64,000 nt of DNA from contig NZ_CP099466.1 of assembly GCF_023921125.1 (NCBI RefSeq), positions 3,100,001-3,164,000 on the forward strand, in the 5' to 3' direction. The position numbers and the translations under genes were made by a program. Positions 34,687 to 42,727 of this stretch are shown piece by piece. The notes beneath the pieces are model-generated. The model was given only the letters and a program-made list of their open reading frames with translations, ran no database searches and was not told where the DNA came from. The DNA comes from Arthrobacter caoxuetaonis. Lineage in GTDB: Bacteria > Actinomycetota > Actinomycetes > Actinomycetales > Micrococcaceae. Position 1 is the stretch's first letter; each line of letters begins with the position of its first letter.

Positions 34687-34974
34687 CTAGTCAGGCCTGG
34701 GGAGCTTTTGGTGCAGCGGATTGGAGGTTGTCCCGCTGCTTCGGCGGGGCCATGCCCCGGGCGAAGTCACCACTGCTGGTTCAGCGGCAGTGCGTGCGGT
34801 GCCTTCGATCAGCTTGTAGGCACTCGACGAGGCCCTGGAAAGGTACGGTGCGGTGATGAGCCGCTTCGACGCCCCGCCGCAGTCCGGGCAGGGGACTTCA
34901 TCGCGAACCTGCTGCATGGGTGAGTGGAGCTCGAAATCGCTGCAGTGGGAACAGCGGTAGGCGTAGAGCGGCAT
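34687..34974 (-). CDS. fmdB: FmdB-family zinc-ribbon protein
   Basis: 95 residues. The N-terminal zinc ribbon MPLYAYRCSHC has C8/C11 and CPDC C29/C32. The rest is a basic, Ser/Ala/Pro-rich tail without clear structure. FmdB proteins are encoded beside formamidase or amidase genes and are thought to regulate them. It is upstream of fmdA by 64 bp in the same orientation. The tail is longer and less conserved than in typical FmdB proteins (about 70-110), so the stop position is slightly uncertain. Confidence 0.88.
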   Translation of the reverse strand: MPLYAYRCSHCSDFELHSPMQQVRDEVPCPDCGGASKRLITAPYLSRASSSAYKLIEGTARTAAEPAVVTSPGAWPRRSSGTTSNPLHQKLPRPD

Positions 34975-35182
34975 GGTGGGCCTCCCCTGGCTGGGTCCAG
35001 TGGCGCCATCGCCGCTGAGGTTGTGCTCGACCCTAATGACACGCTGTCTTGGGCGTCAATGGAACGTGGGTGCTTTGACCCGTCCGGATCCGGTGCTTCC
35101 GGCCACCGTATGCCTTGACACGCCAGCGGGCCCTGGACCAGACTCACCCCAGCCAGACGGCTGCCAGTTGGGAGGGACCTTC

Positions 35183-35977
35183 GTGAACAGCTCCGCCGGA
35201 CATAAGTCCGGCCGCCTCCGCCGGCTGGAAGGCCGCACCGCCGTCGTAACCGGAGCAAGCCGCGGTATTGGCCTTGCCATTGCCCGGCGCTTCGTGGACG
35301 AAGGTGCCCGCGTGCTCCTGACCGCCCGCGAGGAGCCTCCCCTCCTGGACGCGGCTGCGGGTTTCCCGGAGGGGACGGTCCTGACTGCCGCGGGGAACTC
35401 AGCAGATCCGATCCATCAGCGCGAGGTCCTCGACCTGGTGGCCCGGGAGTTCGGCCGGCTGGATGTCCTCGTGAACAATGCGGGCACTAATCCGGTCTAC
35501 GGTCCGCTGCTGGACCTGGACCTGGATGCGGCGCGGAAGATCATGGAAGTGAATGTCCTGGCTGCCCTGGGCTGGGTGCAGGCGGCCTGCCGGCATCCCC
35601 GGGCCGGTTTCCTGGACGGAGGCGGGTCGGTGATCAATATGTCCTCCGTGAGCGCCCAAACACCGGCCAAGGGCATCGCCTGGTACGGGATCAGCAAGGC
35701 CGCGCTGGAGCAGCTCACCCGTTCCCTCGCCGTCGAACTCGCACCGGCGGTGCGCGTGAACGCGCTGGCACCCGCCGTCGTCAGGACCCGCTTCTCCCGG
35801 GCCCTTTATGAGGGCCGAGAGGAGAAGGTTGCCCGGTCCTATCCCCTGGGCCGGCTGGGCAGCCCGGAAGATGTCGCGGCCGGAGCAGCCTTCCTCGCGT
35901 CCGACGACGCCGCCTGGGTCACCGGGCAGATCCTTACGCTCGACGGTGGGCTCCTGGTCGCCGGCGGCTCGGCCTGA
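35183..35977 (+). CDS. SDR family oxidoreductase
   Basis: 264 residues of the classical short-chain dehydrogenase type. The cofactor motif TGASRGIG (about 20-27), NNAG (about 100-103), the catalytic Ser in NMSSVSAQTP, the YGISK motif (Tyr/Lys), and the C-terminal LDGG are all present. It oxidises or reduces an alcohol/ketone with NAD(P)(H). The start at GTG 35183 is supported by GGGAGGGA 7 nt upstream; the open frame to 34973 overlaps the divergent fmdB and is unsupported. Convergent with the zinc alcohol dehydrogenase, 15 bp apart. Confidence 0.9.
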   Translation: MNSSAGHKSGRLRRLEGRTAVVTGASRGIGLAIARRFVDEGARVLLTAREEPPLLDAAAGFPEGTVLTAAGNSADPIHQREVLDLVAREFGRLDVLVNNAGTNPVYGPLLDLDLDAARKIMEVNVLAALGWVQAACRHPRAGFLDGGGSVINMSSVSAQTPAKGIAWYGISKAALEQLTRSLAVELAPAVRVNALAPAVVRTRFSRALYEGREEKVARSYPLGRLGSPEDVAAGAAFLASDDAAWVTGQILTLDGGLLVAGGSA

Positions 35978-35992
35978 GCCTGCCGGCGATGC

Positions 35993-37030
35993 CTACGGAA
36001 CTACAACCGCTCGGCCCACAAGCTGGTTGCTCTTCAGCTTCTCGTAGGCCGCCGGAGCATCCTCGAGGGAGAAGACTTCGGTGTGCACGTTGAGGCCTTC
36101 ATCGCGGGCCAGGTCCAGCACTTCGAACAGCTCAGTCCGCGAGCCCCAGTAGGGAGCACGGATGGAGGTCTCCCACGAGGCTGTCGCGGTGAGGCCCACC
36201 TTCAGCGTGCCGGAGCCGACTCCCACCAGTACCTGGTCACCCTGCGACCGGACCATCGCCTGGCCCATGTCCAGCGTTGCCTGGTTCGTCACGAAGTCGA
36301 AGACGGCGTCCACCCCCAGCCCCCGGGTGAGGTCCTTGATGATGTCCACCGTCCCGTGTTCGGACGGGAAGGCGTACTGGGCGCCCACAGAGGTCGCCAG
36401 GTCCAGCTTCGCCGGGTCGATGTCCAGGGCGACGACGGTCGCCGCGGTGAGCGAGCGGAGGATCTGGATCGCCACGTGCCCCAGGCCGCCCACTCCGATG
36501 ACGACTGCGGTGGAACCCGAGGGCAGCTTTTCCAGGGATCCCTTGATCGCGTGGTAGGGAGTCAGGCCTGCGTCCGTCAGGGAGACGTTCTGAACCGGGT
36601 CCAGGTCGCCGAGCGGAACCAGGTGCCGGGCGCTGTCCACAATGATGTACTCGGCCATGGCTCCGGGGGCACCGAGCCCGGGAGGGGCAATGCCGTATTT
36701 GGCTGCATTCCGGCAGTAGTTTTCCCGGCCCGAGGAGCATTCGTAGCAGAGACCGCAGCCCCAGGGCCCGTAGATGGCCATCGACTGTCCTTCTTCGATG
36801 TGCTTCACACCCTCGCCGATCATGTCCACCGTTCCGGCGCCTTCATGGCCCAGCGTCAGGGGCAGCCCGTAGATGTACTGGTCCTCAGGCAGGGACATGA
36901 TGTATTCGTCCGAATGACACACCCCGGCCGCGGTCACCTTCAAGCGGATCTGCCCGGGTCCGGGCTCCGGAGTGTCGATCTCCACGATTTCCGGGGCGGA
37001 GCCGATGCTGCGGTACTGAAGAGCCTTCAT
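35993..37030 (-). CDS. Zinc-dependent alcohol dehydrogenase
   Basis: 345 residues of the medium-chain dehydrogenase family. Catalytic zinc ligands are C38 and H62-E63 (LGHEGAGTV); structural zinc ligands are C92, C95, C98 and C106. The Rossmann motif is GVGGLGHVAIQ near 178-188. It uses NAD(P)+ with primary or secondary alcohols. The ATG follows AGGAG by 6 nt. It stands apart from the OFA transporter unit by a strong terminator (37117-37154), so it has its own promoter. Confidence 0.93.
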   Translation of the reverse strand: MKALQYRSIGSAPEIVEIDTPEPGPGQIRLKVTAAGVCHSDEYIMSLPEDQYIYGLPLTLGHEGAGTVDMIGEGVKHIEEGQSMAIYGPWGCGLCYECSSGRENYCRNAAKYGIAPPGLGAPGAMAEYIIVDSARHLVPLGDLDPVQNVSLTDAGLTPYHAIKGSLEKLPSGSTAVVIGVGGLGHVAIQILRSLTAATVVALDIDPAKLDLATSVGAQYAFPSEHGTVDIIKDLTRGLGVDAVFDFVTNQATLDMGQAMVRSQGDQVLVGVGSGTLKVGLTATASWETSIRAPYWGSRTELFEVLDLARDEGLNVHTEVFSLEDAPAAYEKLKSNQLVGRAVVVP

Positions 37031-37116
37031 GGCGTACTCCTATCTCCGCGCAGGCAGACCCCGCCCGCACGGGTGAATGGATTTGCCCTTCAAGCGTTGC
37101 ACCGATCCCCGGATTA

Positions 37117-37154
37117 CACAGCCCGCGGCGCCTGCTGGAGCGCCGCGGGCTGTG
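37117..37154 (-). terminator. Terminator of the OFA transporter/small-subunit unit
   Basis: 15-bp perfect stem CACAGCCCGCGGCGC / GCGCCGCGGGCTGTG with an 8-nt loop, 7 bp after the small subunit stop. Confidence 0.85.
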
Positions 37155-37161
37155 CATTCCT

Positions 37162-37263
37162 TCAGCCGAAGAGTGCTGCGGCCTTGGTAAGCGTCTGGAA
37201 AACACCGTAGGCCAGCGGGATGCCTACCAGCAGCCAGCTGATGGTCAGTTGAACCTTGCTCAT
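37162..37263 (-). CDS. MFS transporter small subunit (33 residues)
   Basis: Reads MSKVQLTISWLLVGIPLAYG, then VFQTLTKAAALFG and stop: one transmembrane helix (about residues 6-28) with a short basic N-terminus. It overlaps the stop of the OFA-type MFS gene by 4 nt (ATGA, 37260-37263), and a terminator follows 7 bp later, so it is a genuine partner gene. Small single-helix subunits of this kind are found immediately downstream of OFA-family transporters; they probably stabilise the transporter in the membrane, but no function has been proven to my knowledge. Confidence 0.85.
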   Translation of the reverse strand: MSKVQLTISWLLVGIPLAYGVFQTLTKAAALFG

Positions 37264-38693
37264 CGGTTTCCTTCCTGTGGGGCAGCCTCGGGCTGCTGCT
37301 CGTCTGCGGGCGCATCCGATTCTGCGGCCCGTGCCTTGCCCGTGGACTCGTGGTATTTGTCGGCCACTGGTTTGACCAGCAGGTTGGCGATGAAGCCGAT
37401 GATGAGCAATCCCACCATGGTTAGCAGTGCAGGCTGATAGGCCTCGGCTGTCAGTTCACCTGGTGTTCCCTGCGCATCGAGGAATGAATTCACGATCAGC
37501 GGTCCGGCTATTCCGGCCGCGGACCACGCGGTAAGGAGCCGGCCGTGGATGGCCCCCACCTGGAACGTCCCGAAAAGGTCCCGCAGGTAGGCCGGAACGG
37601 TAGCGAATCCTCCTCCGTAGAAGGAGAGGATCACGAAGGCCAGCAGCACGTACAGGATGGTGGACGTGGATCCGAAGAGCGCCAGCAGCACGTAGCAGAC
37701 AGCGCCCACCCCGAGGTAGACCATGTAGATCCGTTTGCGGCCGATGACGTCGGAGGTGGAGGACCACACGAACCGGCCGCCCATGTTGCCGATGGAGAGC
37801 AGTCCAACGAAGCCGCCGGCCACCGCAGCGGTGACCAGGGAGGCGCCGTCGGGCTGGCGGAAGAAATCCTGGATCATCGGCGCCGCTTGTTCCAGAATGC
37901 CGATGCCCGCCGTGACATTGCAGAACAGCACGATCCAGACCAGCCAGAACTGCTTCGTCTTGATGGCGTTCGACGCCGACACGTTGGCCGTGGTGACCAG
38001 CGGCTTCTTTGCCACTGTGGCCGGGTCGAAACCCTTCGGCTTCCAGTCGTCCGCGGGGACCCTGATCGTCCATGCCCCGTAGAGCATATAGATCAGGTAG
38101 ACAACGCCGAGCGTGAGGAAAAGCTTGCCGACGGCGTCGCCGCTGGCCACCCATCCGGGGGATCCGGAGTCCGGATCGTAGAAGGCCAGCAGAGCCGATG
38201 AGACGGGGCTGGCGATCAGCGCACCGCCGCCGAAGCCCATGATTGCCATGCCTGTGGCGAGGCCCGGCCGGTCAGGAAACCACTTGATCAGTGTGGAGAC
38301 CGGCGAGATATAACCGATGCCCAGCCCGATGCCGCCGAGGAATCCGTAGCCCACGTAGACGAGCCAGAGCTGCTGGGTGAAGATACCCAGTGCCCCGACC
38401 ATAAAGCCGCCGGACCAGAAGACTGCCGAGACGAACATGGCTTTGCGGGGACCGTTCCGGTCGACCCAGGTACCCATGATGGCTGCCGAGAGGCCCAGCA
38501 TCACGATTGCGACGGAGAAGATCACGCCGATCTGCGTGAGGCTGGCATCGAAGTACTCCACCAATGCGGTCTTGTACACGCTGGTGGCGTAAGCCTGGCC
38601 GATGCAGAGATGAACGGCCAGCGCTGCCGGAGGGATCAACCATCGGTTGAACCCCGGCGGGGCGATGATGCGGTCACGGTCCAGCCAGCTCAT
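37260..38693 (-). CDS. OFA-family MFS transporter (oxalate/formate antiporter-like)
   Basis: 477 residues with 12 predicted helices. OFA features include the N-terminal NRWLIPPAALAVHLCIGQAYATSVY (in part), GSGLGIGY-like GIGLGIGYISP, GFGGGALI, and the central loop after helix 6. OFA transporters exchange or symport small carboxylates such as oxalate, formate or other monocarboxylates. A Glu/Pro/Ala-rich cytoplasmic tail of about 45 residues ends it. The 33-residue small subunit overlaps its stop. Substrate unknown; the nearby formamidase makes formate plausible. Confidence 0.92.
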   Translation of the reverse strand: MSWLDRDRIIAPPGFNRWLIPPAALAVHLCIGQAYATSVYKTALVEYFDASLTQIGVIFSVAIVMLGLSAAIMGTWVDRNGPRKAMFVSAVFWSGGFMVGALGIFTQQLWLVYVGYGFLGGIGLGIGYISPVSTLIKWFPDRPGLATGMAIMGFGGGALIASPVSSALLAFYDPDSGSPGWVASGDAVGKLFLTLGVVYLIYMLYGAWTIRVPADDWKPKGFDPATVAKKPLVTTANVSASNAIKTKQFWLVWIVLFCNVTAGIGILEQAAPMIQDFFRQPDGASLVTAAVAGGFVGLLSIGNMGGRFVWSSTSDVIGRKRIYMVYLGVGAVCYVLLALFGSTSTILYVLLAFVILSFYGGGFATVPAYLRDLFGTFQVGAIHGRLLTAWSAAGIAGPLIVNSFLDAQGTPGELTAEAYQPALLTMVGLLIIGFIANLLVKPVADKYHESTGKARAAESDAPADEQQPEAAPQEGNR

Positions 38694-38845
38694 ATTGCAC
38701 TCCCAGTTTCACCCAGCACGTCAATTGGCTGGCCGGTGCCGCCAGGGCGGCACCGGCCTGTGCGCCCCAGCATGGTGCATTCCGTTCCGCCGGAGTATCC
38801 GACACGCCGCCTGACGTCAGATCACACTCGTGCGGGAACTGCAAC

Positions 38846-38860
38846 CTACCGGCCGGTAAC
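38846..38860. promoter_or_regulatory. Putative TetR-type operator, site B
   Basis: CTACCGGCCGGTAAC contains the perfect 12-bp palindrome TACCGGCCGGTA and matches YTACCSGYCRGTARS. It lies about 207 bp before the xxxLxxG protein start. Confidence 0.6.
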
Positions 38861-38884
38861 TATTTTTCCGAAACCCTTGCGTTG

Positions 38885-38899
38885 TTACCGAAGAGTAAG
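38885..38899. promoter_or_regulatory. Degenerate copy of the TetR-type operator
   Basis: TTACCGAAGAGTAAG keeps both arms (TTACC and GTAAG) at the same spacing as sites A-D but deviates in the centre. It lies between sites B and C. Confidence 0.35.
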
Positions 38900-38923
38900 T
38901 TAGATGTAACCGACATCACATTC

Positions 38924-38938
38924 CTACCCGTCGGTAAC
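38924..38938. promoter_or_regulatory. Putative TetR-type operator, site C
   Basis: CTACCCGTCGGTAAC matches YTACCSGYCRGTARS and is nearly identical to site D before the thioesterase gene (13 of 15 positions). Confidence 0.6.
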
Positions 38939-39066
38939 CCCTGCAGAAGACACCACATGACGCAGGACAGACCCGGACGGCGCACCAAGAAGGCGGGGGC
39001 CAGCACGGCACTGCCCGCAGTCCGAGCGGTCTCAAGACCGACGTTGAACCAGAAAAGGGATATTCA

Positions 39067-40665
39067 ATGACGAGTTCCACGTCCGGCCGGTCCACTAACC
39101 GGCCGCACACCATTCTGACCGGCCTCTTGGCCCTGTTCCTGGTCTTGTTGCTGACCTTCTTTGTGCTCTTTACGAACCAGGTCTCCAACGGTGCTGCCCA
39201 GCTGTCCGAAGGAGCGGAGCGCGCCTCTGCCGGTGCCGGCGACCTGAAGGACGGCGCTGCTGCTGCGAAGGAGGGTGCCGACAAAGTTGCTGCCGGCAGC
39301 GCGAAGCTTGACGACGGCGCTGACACCCTGGCCAAGGGCATCGGCACCGCCAAGACCGGCGCCACGTCACTGAACGAGGGCGCGGCCACCCTGAACGACG
39401 GCGCCGCTGCCGCTTCTGAGGGTGCCAACAAGCTCGCCACCGGTGCTACGAATGCCTACACCGGTGCTTCCACCCTGGCCAATGGTGCTTACGCTGCTTC
39501 GGAGGGAGCGAACAAGCTCGCTACGGGTGCAACGACCGCCCGTGAAGGCTCCGAGCAGCTGGCTGCAGGAGCAAGCGAGCTGCACACGAAGATGGAACCG
39601 CTGGTCGGCGGGTCAAAGGAGCTGGCCGCCGGCGCTGATGCTGCAGTTGAAGGAATCGGGCAGCTGACCCCGGGCTCTCAGGAGCTCAGCAAGGGCGTCA
39701 GCGATGTCTACGCAGCGATCAATCTGCTGCCGGATCCGAAGGACGGCCTTACGGCTTACACGAAGATCTCTGCGGACCTCACGCCGTACTCCCGTTCTGG
39801 AAACTCAGCAGGCGCTGCCGAGCTTCGGCAAGCTGCATTGGACCTCAAGCCGTTGGAAGGCACATTTATTCCGCCCGGAAAGTTGGACAAGCTAGTAGAT
39901 GCTGCAGACAAGCTCGAAGGCCTGGAACGTCTTGTCGCAGGCATCGACATCGGCCTCAAGGGCGATCCTCGACTGCCGAAACACGAGACCAAGTTCGGAA
40001 CTGTCGTTCACCAGGGAGGTTTGGTTTACGGTGCTGATGCAGTATCCGGCGGCCTCGGCGAGCTGAACACCAAGGCCCCCGCCCTGGCGGCCGGTGCACA
40101 CACAGCAGTCGCCGGCGTTGAACAGCTCTACGCCGGAGCCGGTCAGGTGTCCGCAGGCGCCCAGAACCTCAACCAGGGCCTCGTGACCCTCGAGTCCGGC
40201 GCCTACAGCCTCTCCGAAGGCAACGCCAAGCTCGCCAACGGTGCAGGAACCCTCACCACCGGCCTCGGCACGCTGGAAGCCGGCGCCTACTCGCTCTCCG
40301 AGGGCAACGCCAAGCTGGCCGACGGCTCCGGCCGCCTGCTCTCCGGTTCGGATTCGTTGAATGAAGGCATGCTCAAGCTGGACGACGGTGCCAAGACGCT
40401 CAAGGACGGCACCACCACGCTGAAGACCGGCGCGGCGGACCTGGCTGAAGGCAACGGCAAGCTGGCCGACGGCACCGTCACGCTCGCCGACGGCAACGGT
40501 GAAATCTCCGCCGGCGCCGGAACCATGCTGGAACGCACCTCCGCCATGACACCGGGAGAAATCCTCACCTCCCCGGCCATCCTGGCGGTCCTGATCCCGG
40601 TGGTCCTGCTGCTGATCCCGCTGGCCCTGTTGATCTCGGCCCGCAGCCGCCGCTCGCAGCACTAG
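39067..40665 (+). CDS. Two-helix membrane protein with xxxLxxG heptad repeats (TIGR03057-like)
   Basis: 532 residues. Helix 1 spans about 16-38 and helix 2 about 503-525, so both ends are cytoplasmic and the roughly 460-residue middle is outside. That middle is built from Leu-x-x-Gly heptads such as LSEGAERASAG, LKDGAAAAKEG, LATGATNAYTG and LAEGNGKLADG, interrupted at about 215-330 by a non-repeat section. A roughly 35-residue block (SGAYSLSEGNAKLA-NG/DG) is almost exactly duplicated near residues 377-420. Similar repeats occur in YhgE/Pip-type and MmpL-associated proteins and probably form long helical rods. Three operator-like sites lie upstream, so its expression is probably controlled with lipid genes. 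GAAAAGGGATATTCA precedes the ATG. Confidence 0.85.
   Translation: MTSSTSGRSTNRPHTILTGLLALFLVLLLTFFVLFTNQVSNGAAQLSEGAERASAGAGDLKDGAAAAKEGADKVAAGSAKLDDGADTLAKGIGTAKTGATSLNEGAATLNDGAAAASEGANKLATGATNAYTGASTLANGAYAASEGANKLATGATTAREGSEQLAAGASELHTKMEPLVGGSKELAAGADAAVEGIGQLTPGSQELSKGVSDVYAAINLLPDPKDGLTAYTKISADLTPYSRSGNSAGAAELRQAALDLKPLEGTFIPPGKLDKLVDAADKLEGLERLVAGIDIGLKGDPRLPKHETKFGTVVHQGGLVYGADAVSGGLGELNTKAPALAAGAHTAVAGVEQLYAGAGQVSAGAQNLNQGLVTLESGAYSLSEGNAKLANGAGTLTTGLGTLEAGAYSLSEGNAKLADGSGRLLSGSDSLNEGMLKLDDGAKTLKDGTTTLKTGAADLAEGNGKLADGTVTLADGNGEISAGAGTMLERTSAMTPGEILTSPAILAVLIPVVLLLIPLALLISARSRRSQH
39190..40530 (+). repeat. Heptad-encoding repetitive DNA
   Basis: 21-bp-periodic sequence encoding xxxLxxG heptads, with a longer near-identical pair at about 40193-40242 and 40277-40324 (block GAYSLSEGNAKLA). 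Such repeats can recombine, so copy number may vary between strains. Confidence 0.7.
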
Positions 40666-40698
40666 GAGCGGCGCGGACAGAGCGCACCACCGACGATG

Positions 40699-40741
40699 AA
40701 AGGCCGGTACCGCAGCCCCGAGGGGGGCGGTACCGGCCTTT
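40699..40741 (+). terminator. Terminator of the xxxLxxG protein gene
   Basis: 15-bp perfect stem AAAGGCCGGTACCGC / GCGGTACCGGCCTTT with a 13-nt loop, followed by CTATTTG. Confidence 0.88.
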
Positions 40742-40789
40742 CTATTTGTCCACGGGACCTGGGGGTCTGCACCCGGGGACCAACCAGAC

Positions 40790-40795
40790 TAAAAT
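40790..40795 (+). promoter_or_regulatory. -10 box for predicted leaderless methyltransferase transcript
   Basis: TAAAAT lies 7 nt before the ATG at 40803; no ribosome-binding site is present. Confidence 0.5.
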
Positions 40796-40802
40796 TCACG
40801 TC

Positions 40803-41465
40803 ATGCATCACCACGACGACGCACCCCCGCCGCAGGACCCGGACGCATTCTGGGACGGCTTCTACCGCGCGAAGGACCAGGTCTGGAGCGGTAACCCCAA
40901 TGCCCTGCTTGTCCGGGAAATCGAGAACCTGAATCCGGGCACGGCCTTGGAGCTCGGCTGCGGCGAAGGAGCCGATGCCGTCTGGCTGGCGAGACGGGGC
41001 TGGCAGGTTACCGGTATGGACATCTCCTCCGTGGCACTGGAACGCGCTGCTTCCCACGCCCGGGACGCCGGCGTCGGCGATTTGGTCACCTGGATCCAGG
41101 CCGACCTCGCGGCCTGGGCCCTAAACACTCCGGAATCCGGCCCCGGCTACGATCTGGTCTGCGCCCAGTACCTGCACTCCCCCGCCGAACTGCCCCGGGA
41201 CGCCATCCTGCAGCGCGCCGTGGCCGCAGTGGCACCCCGCGGACGCCTGCTCGTCGTCGGGCACCAGGACTTTCCGCCGTGGGGCCGCCATCCGGCCCCC
41301 GATCCGGCGCTGCCGACGGCAATCGAACTCGCCGCGGCCCTGGGACTTGACGCTCTGGGCTGGGAGATTGAAACGGCCGAGGCCATCCCGCGCACTGTGG
41401 AGGGGCCGGAAGGACAGCAGGCAGTCGTGCACGACAACGTGCTGCTGGCCCGCCGCGGGGTCTGA
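40803..41465 (+). CDS. Class I SAM-dependent methyltransferase
   Basis: 220 residues. Motif I ALELGCGEGADAVWLARRG (about 49-67), motif II with the acidic residue MDISSVAL, and motif IV near DLVCAQYLHSP mark the Rossmann-like SAM fold. The N-terminus MHHHDDAPPPQDPD is a His/Asp/Pro-rich extension that could bind metal, as in thiopurine/tellurite-type (TehB/UbiE-like) small-molecule methyltransferases. The substrate is unknown. The ATG follows a TAAAAT -10 by 7 nt with no Shine-Dalgarno, indicating a leaderless mRNA; the longer frame to 40746 overlaps the upstream terminator. Confidence 0.9.
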   Translation: MHHHDDAPPPQDPDAFWDGFYRAKDQVWSGNPNALLVREIENLNPGTALELGCGEGADAVWLARRGWQVTGMDISSVALERAASHARDAGVGDLVTWIQADLAAWALNTPESGPGYDLVCAQYLHSPAELPRDAILQRAVAAVAPRGRLLVVGHQDFPPWGRHPAPDPALPTAIELAAALGLDALGWEIETAEAIPRTVEGPEGQQAVVHDNVLLARRGV

Positions 41466-41474
41466 AACCCCGGC

Positions 41475-42077
41475 CTACATCTCCGCGACGGTAAACGGCC
41501 GGGGCAGCAGGGACAGCGATACTGCGCCGGAATTGGTTATCTGCGATCCGGTAACCAGGAAGGATGACGGCAGGCACCCGTCTTCGAACAGACGTTTACC
41601 TGTGCCAACCACCACCGGGAAGATCAGCAGCCGGTATTCGTCCACGAGCCCAGCGGCATAGAGGGCCTGGGCCAGCTTATGGCTGCCGTGCACCTGCAGT
41701 TCTCCATGCCCCTGGTCCTTGAGCTCGGCCACGGCCCGCACCACATCCCCGGAGATCACCGTGGTGTTGCGCCAGCTGGGCTCGGTGACCGTGCTGGATA
41801 CCAGGTACTTGGGCAGGTGGTTCAGTGCCTCGGCAACAACATCGGTCGGGTCCTCGACCGGTTCCCAGTACGGCTGCATCATCTGATACGTCGAACGTCC
41901 GAGCAGCAGCGCATCGGCCTGCCGGAACCAGCCGGTAACGACTTCGTCCATACCTTCGTCCGCCATGGGAACCAGCCATCCGCCGCGGTCGAACCCGTTG
42001 GACCGGTCTTCATCCGCCCCGCCGGGCCCCTGCATAACGCCGTCCATGCTCAGGAAGGAATTGACGGTCAGCCTCAC
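41475..42077 (-). CDS. Dihydrofolate reductase / RibD C-terminal domain family protein
   Basis: 200 residues from GTG 42077. The fold is recognised by VRLTVNSFLSMDGVMQGPGG at the N-terminus, DALLLGRSTYQMM (cofactor loop), and VDEYRLLIFPVVVGTGKRLFEDG near the C-terminus (part). It is a NADPH-dependent reductase-like protein of the YyaP/RibD family; the substrate is not known, and folate activity is unlikely. The start is placed at 42077 because GGAGG lies 8 nt upstream, while the GTG at 42086 overlaps the GGAGG itself. Convergent with the methyltransferase gene. Confidence 0.88.
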   Translation of the reverse strand: MRLTVNSFLSMDGVMQGPGGADEDRSNGFDRGGWLVPMADEGMDEVVTGWFRQADALLLGRSTYQMMQPYWEPVEDPTDVVAEALNHLPKYLVSSTVTEPSWRNTTVISGDVVRAVAELKDQGHGELQVHGSHKLAQALYAAGLVDEYRLLIFPVVVGTGKRLFEDGCLPSSFLVTGSQITNSGAVSLSLLPRPFTVAEM

Positions 42078-42166
42078 GACGGACACCTCCGCACCTGAAA
42101 ACGCCGGTCACCGCTGGTTGCGGTCTGTCTAGGCTCGGTCAGCTGCAACGGGCAGTCAAGGGTAAG

Positions 42167-42721
42167 TCAGGCAGCCCAGGCATGAGGTGCCGGCCGGCGT
42201 GCCCCGGGAAGGGCGACGTTGGCCCGCCATTCGGCAATCCATTCCGGCAGCTCAAGGTCTTCCGGAGGACGACTGCCGGCGGCAGCGAAGATTTCCTCAT
42301 TCGTGACCGGCCCCTTCTTGGAGACCATGCGGGTGGCGATAACGGCGCTGGCGTAGATCTCGCCGTCGGCAACCATGCGCTGCTCAAAGTAGATCGCCCG
42401 CTCGTCGAAACCGACGATCTTCGTTTCGATGCTGTACCGCTGCCACGGCCCCAGCGACTTGCGGAAGCTGATGGTCTCGTTGCTGACCACCGGGCCCCAG
42501 CCCTGGCGCCGCATCTCCGCCCAGAAGCCGCTGCGGATCATCAGGTCGAACCGGCCCAGGTCCATGAGGGAGAGGTACATGCCATTGTTGACGTGGTTGG
42601 CGAAGTCCAGATCTGTAGGCAGGACCCGCATGGGCAGCGATGAAGTATCGAAAATGTCCAGCCGCGGCCTGCGGCGGCGTGCGGTCAACAGGAGCAGCAG
42701 GGTGCGAAAGATCAGGTGCAT
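42167..42721 (-). CDS. Acyl-CoA thioesterase-like protein (hot-dog fold, THEM6-like)
   Basis: 184 residues. The hot-dog helix/strand core is at about 30-140: PTDLDFANHVNNGMYLSLMDLGRFDL (in part; the DxxxHVNN pattern of 4HBT thioesterases), then IETKIVGFDERAIYFEQRM. It should hydrolyse acyl thioesters; the chain type is unknown. An N-terminal hydrophobic/basic stretch LIFRTLLLLLTARRRRPR could associate with membrane. The ATG is 6 nt behind TAATAT (leaderless type), and site D overlaps that -10, so it is probably repressed with the acyl-CoA dehydrogenase. Confidence 0.9.
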   Translation of the reverse strand: MHLIFRTLLLLLTARRRRPRLDIFDTSSLPMRVLPTDLDFANHVNNGMYLSLMDLGRFDLMIRSGFWAEMRRQGWGPVVSNETISFRKSLGPWQRYSIETKIVGFDERAIYFEQRMVADGEIYASAVIATRMVSKKGPVTNEEIFAAAGSRPPEDLELPEWIAEWRANVALPGARRPAPHAWAA

Positions 42722-42727
42722 GCCGTT

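Larger units (their letters stand above)
38694..39066. other. 373-bp gap holding a cluster of operator-like repeats
   Basis: Intergenic region between the OFA transporter (-) and the xxxLxxG protein (+). The right half carries three copies of one palindromic pattern (38846, 38885, 38924; listed below) and a 37-codon plus-strand reading frame (38957-39070) whose stop overlaps the next ATG. A TTGCGT near 38877 and TAGATG near 38901 are a possible promoter. No tRNA was seen. Confidence 0.5.

Noticed and set aside
39190..40530. Collagen-like or fibre protein
   Set aside because: The period is seven residues with Leu-x-x-Gly, not Gly-x-y triplets, and both ends are membrane helices.
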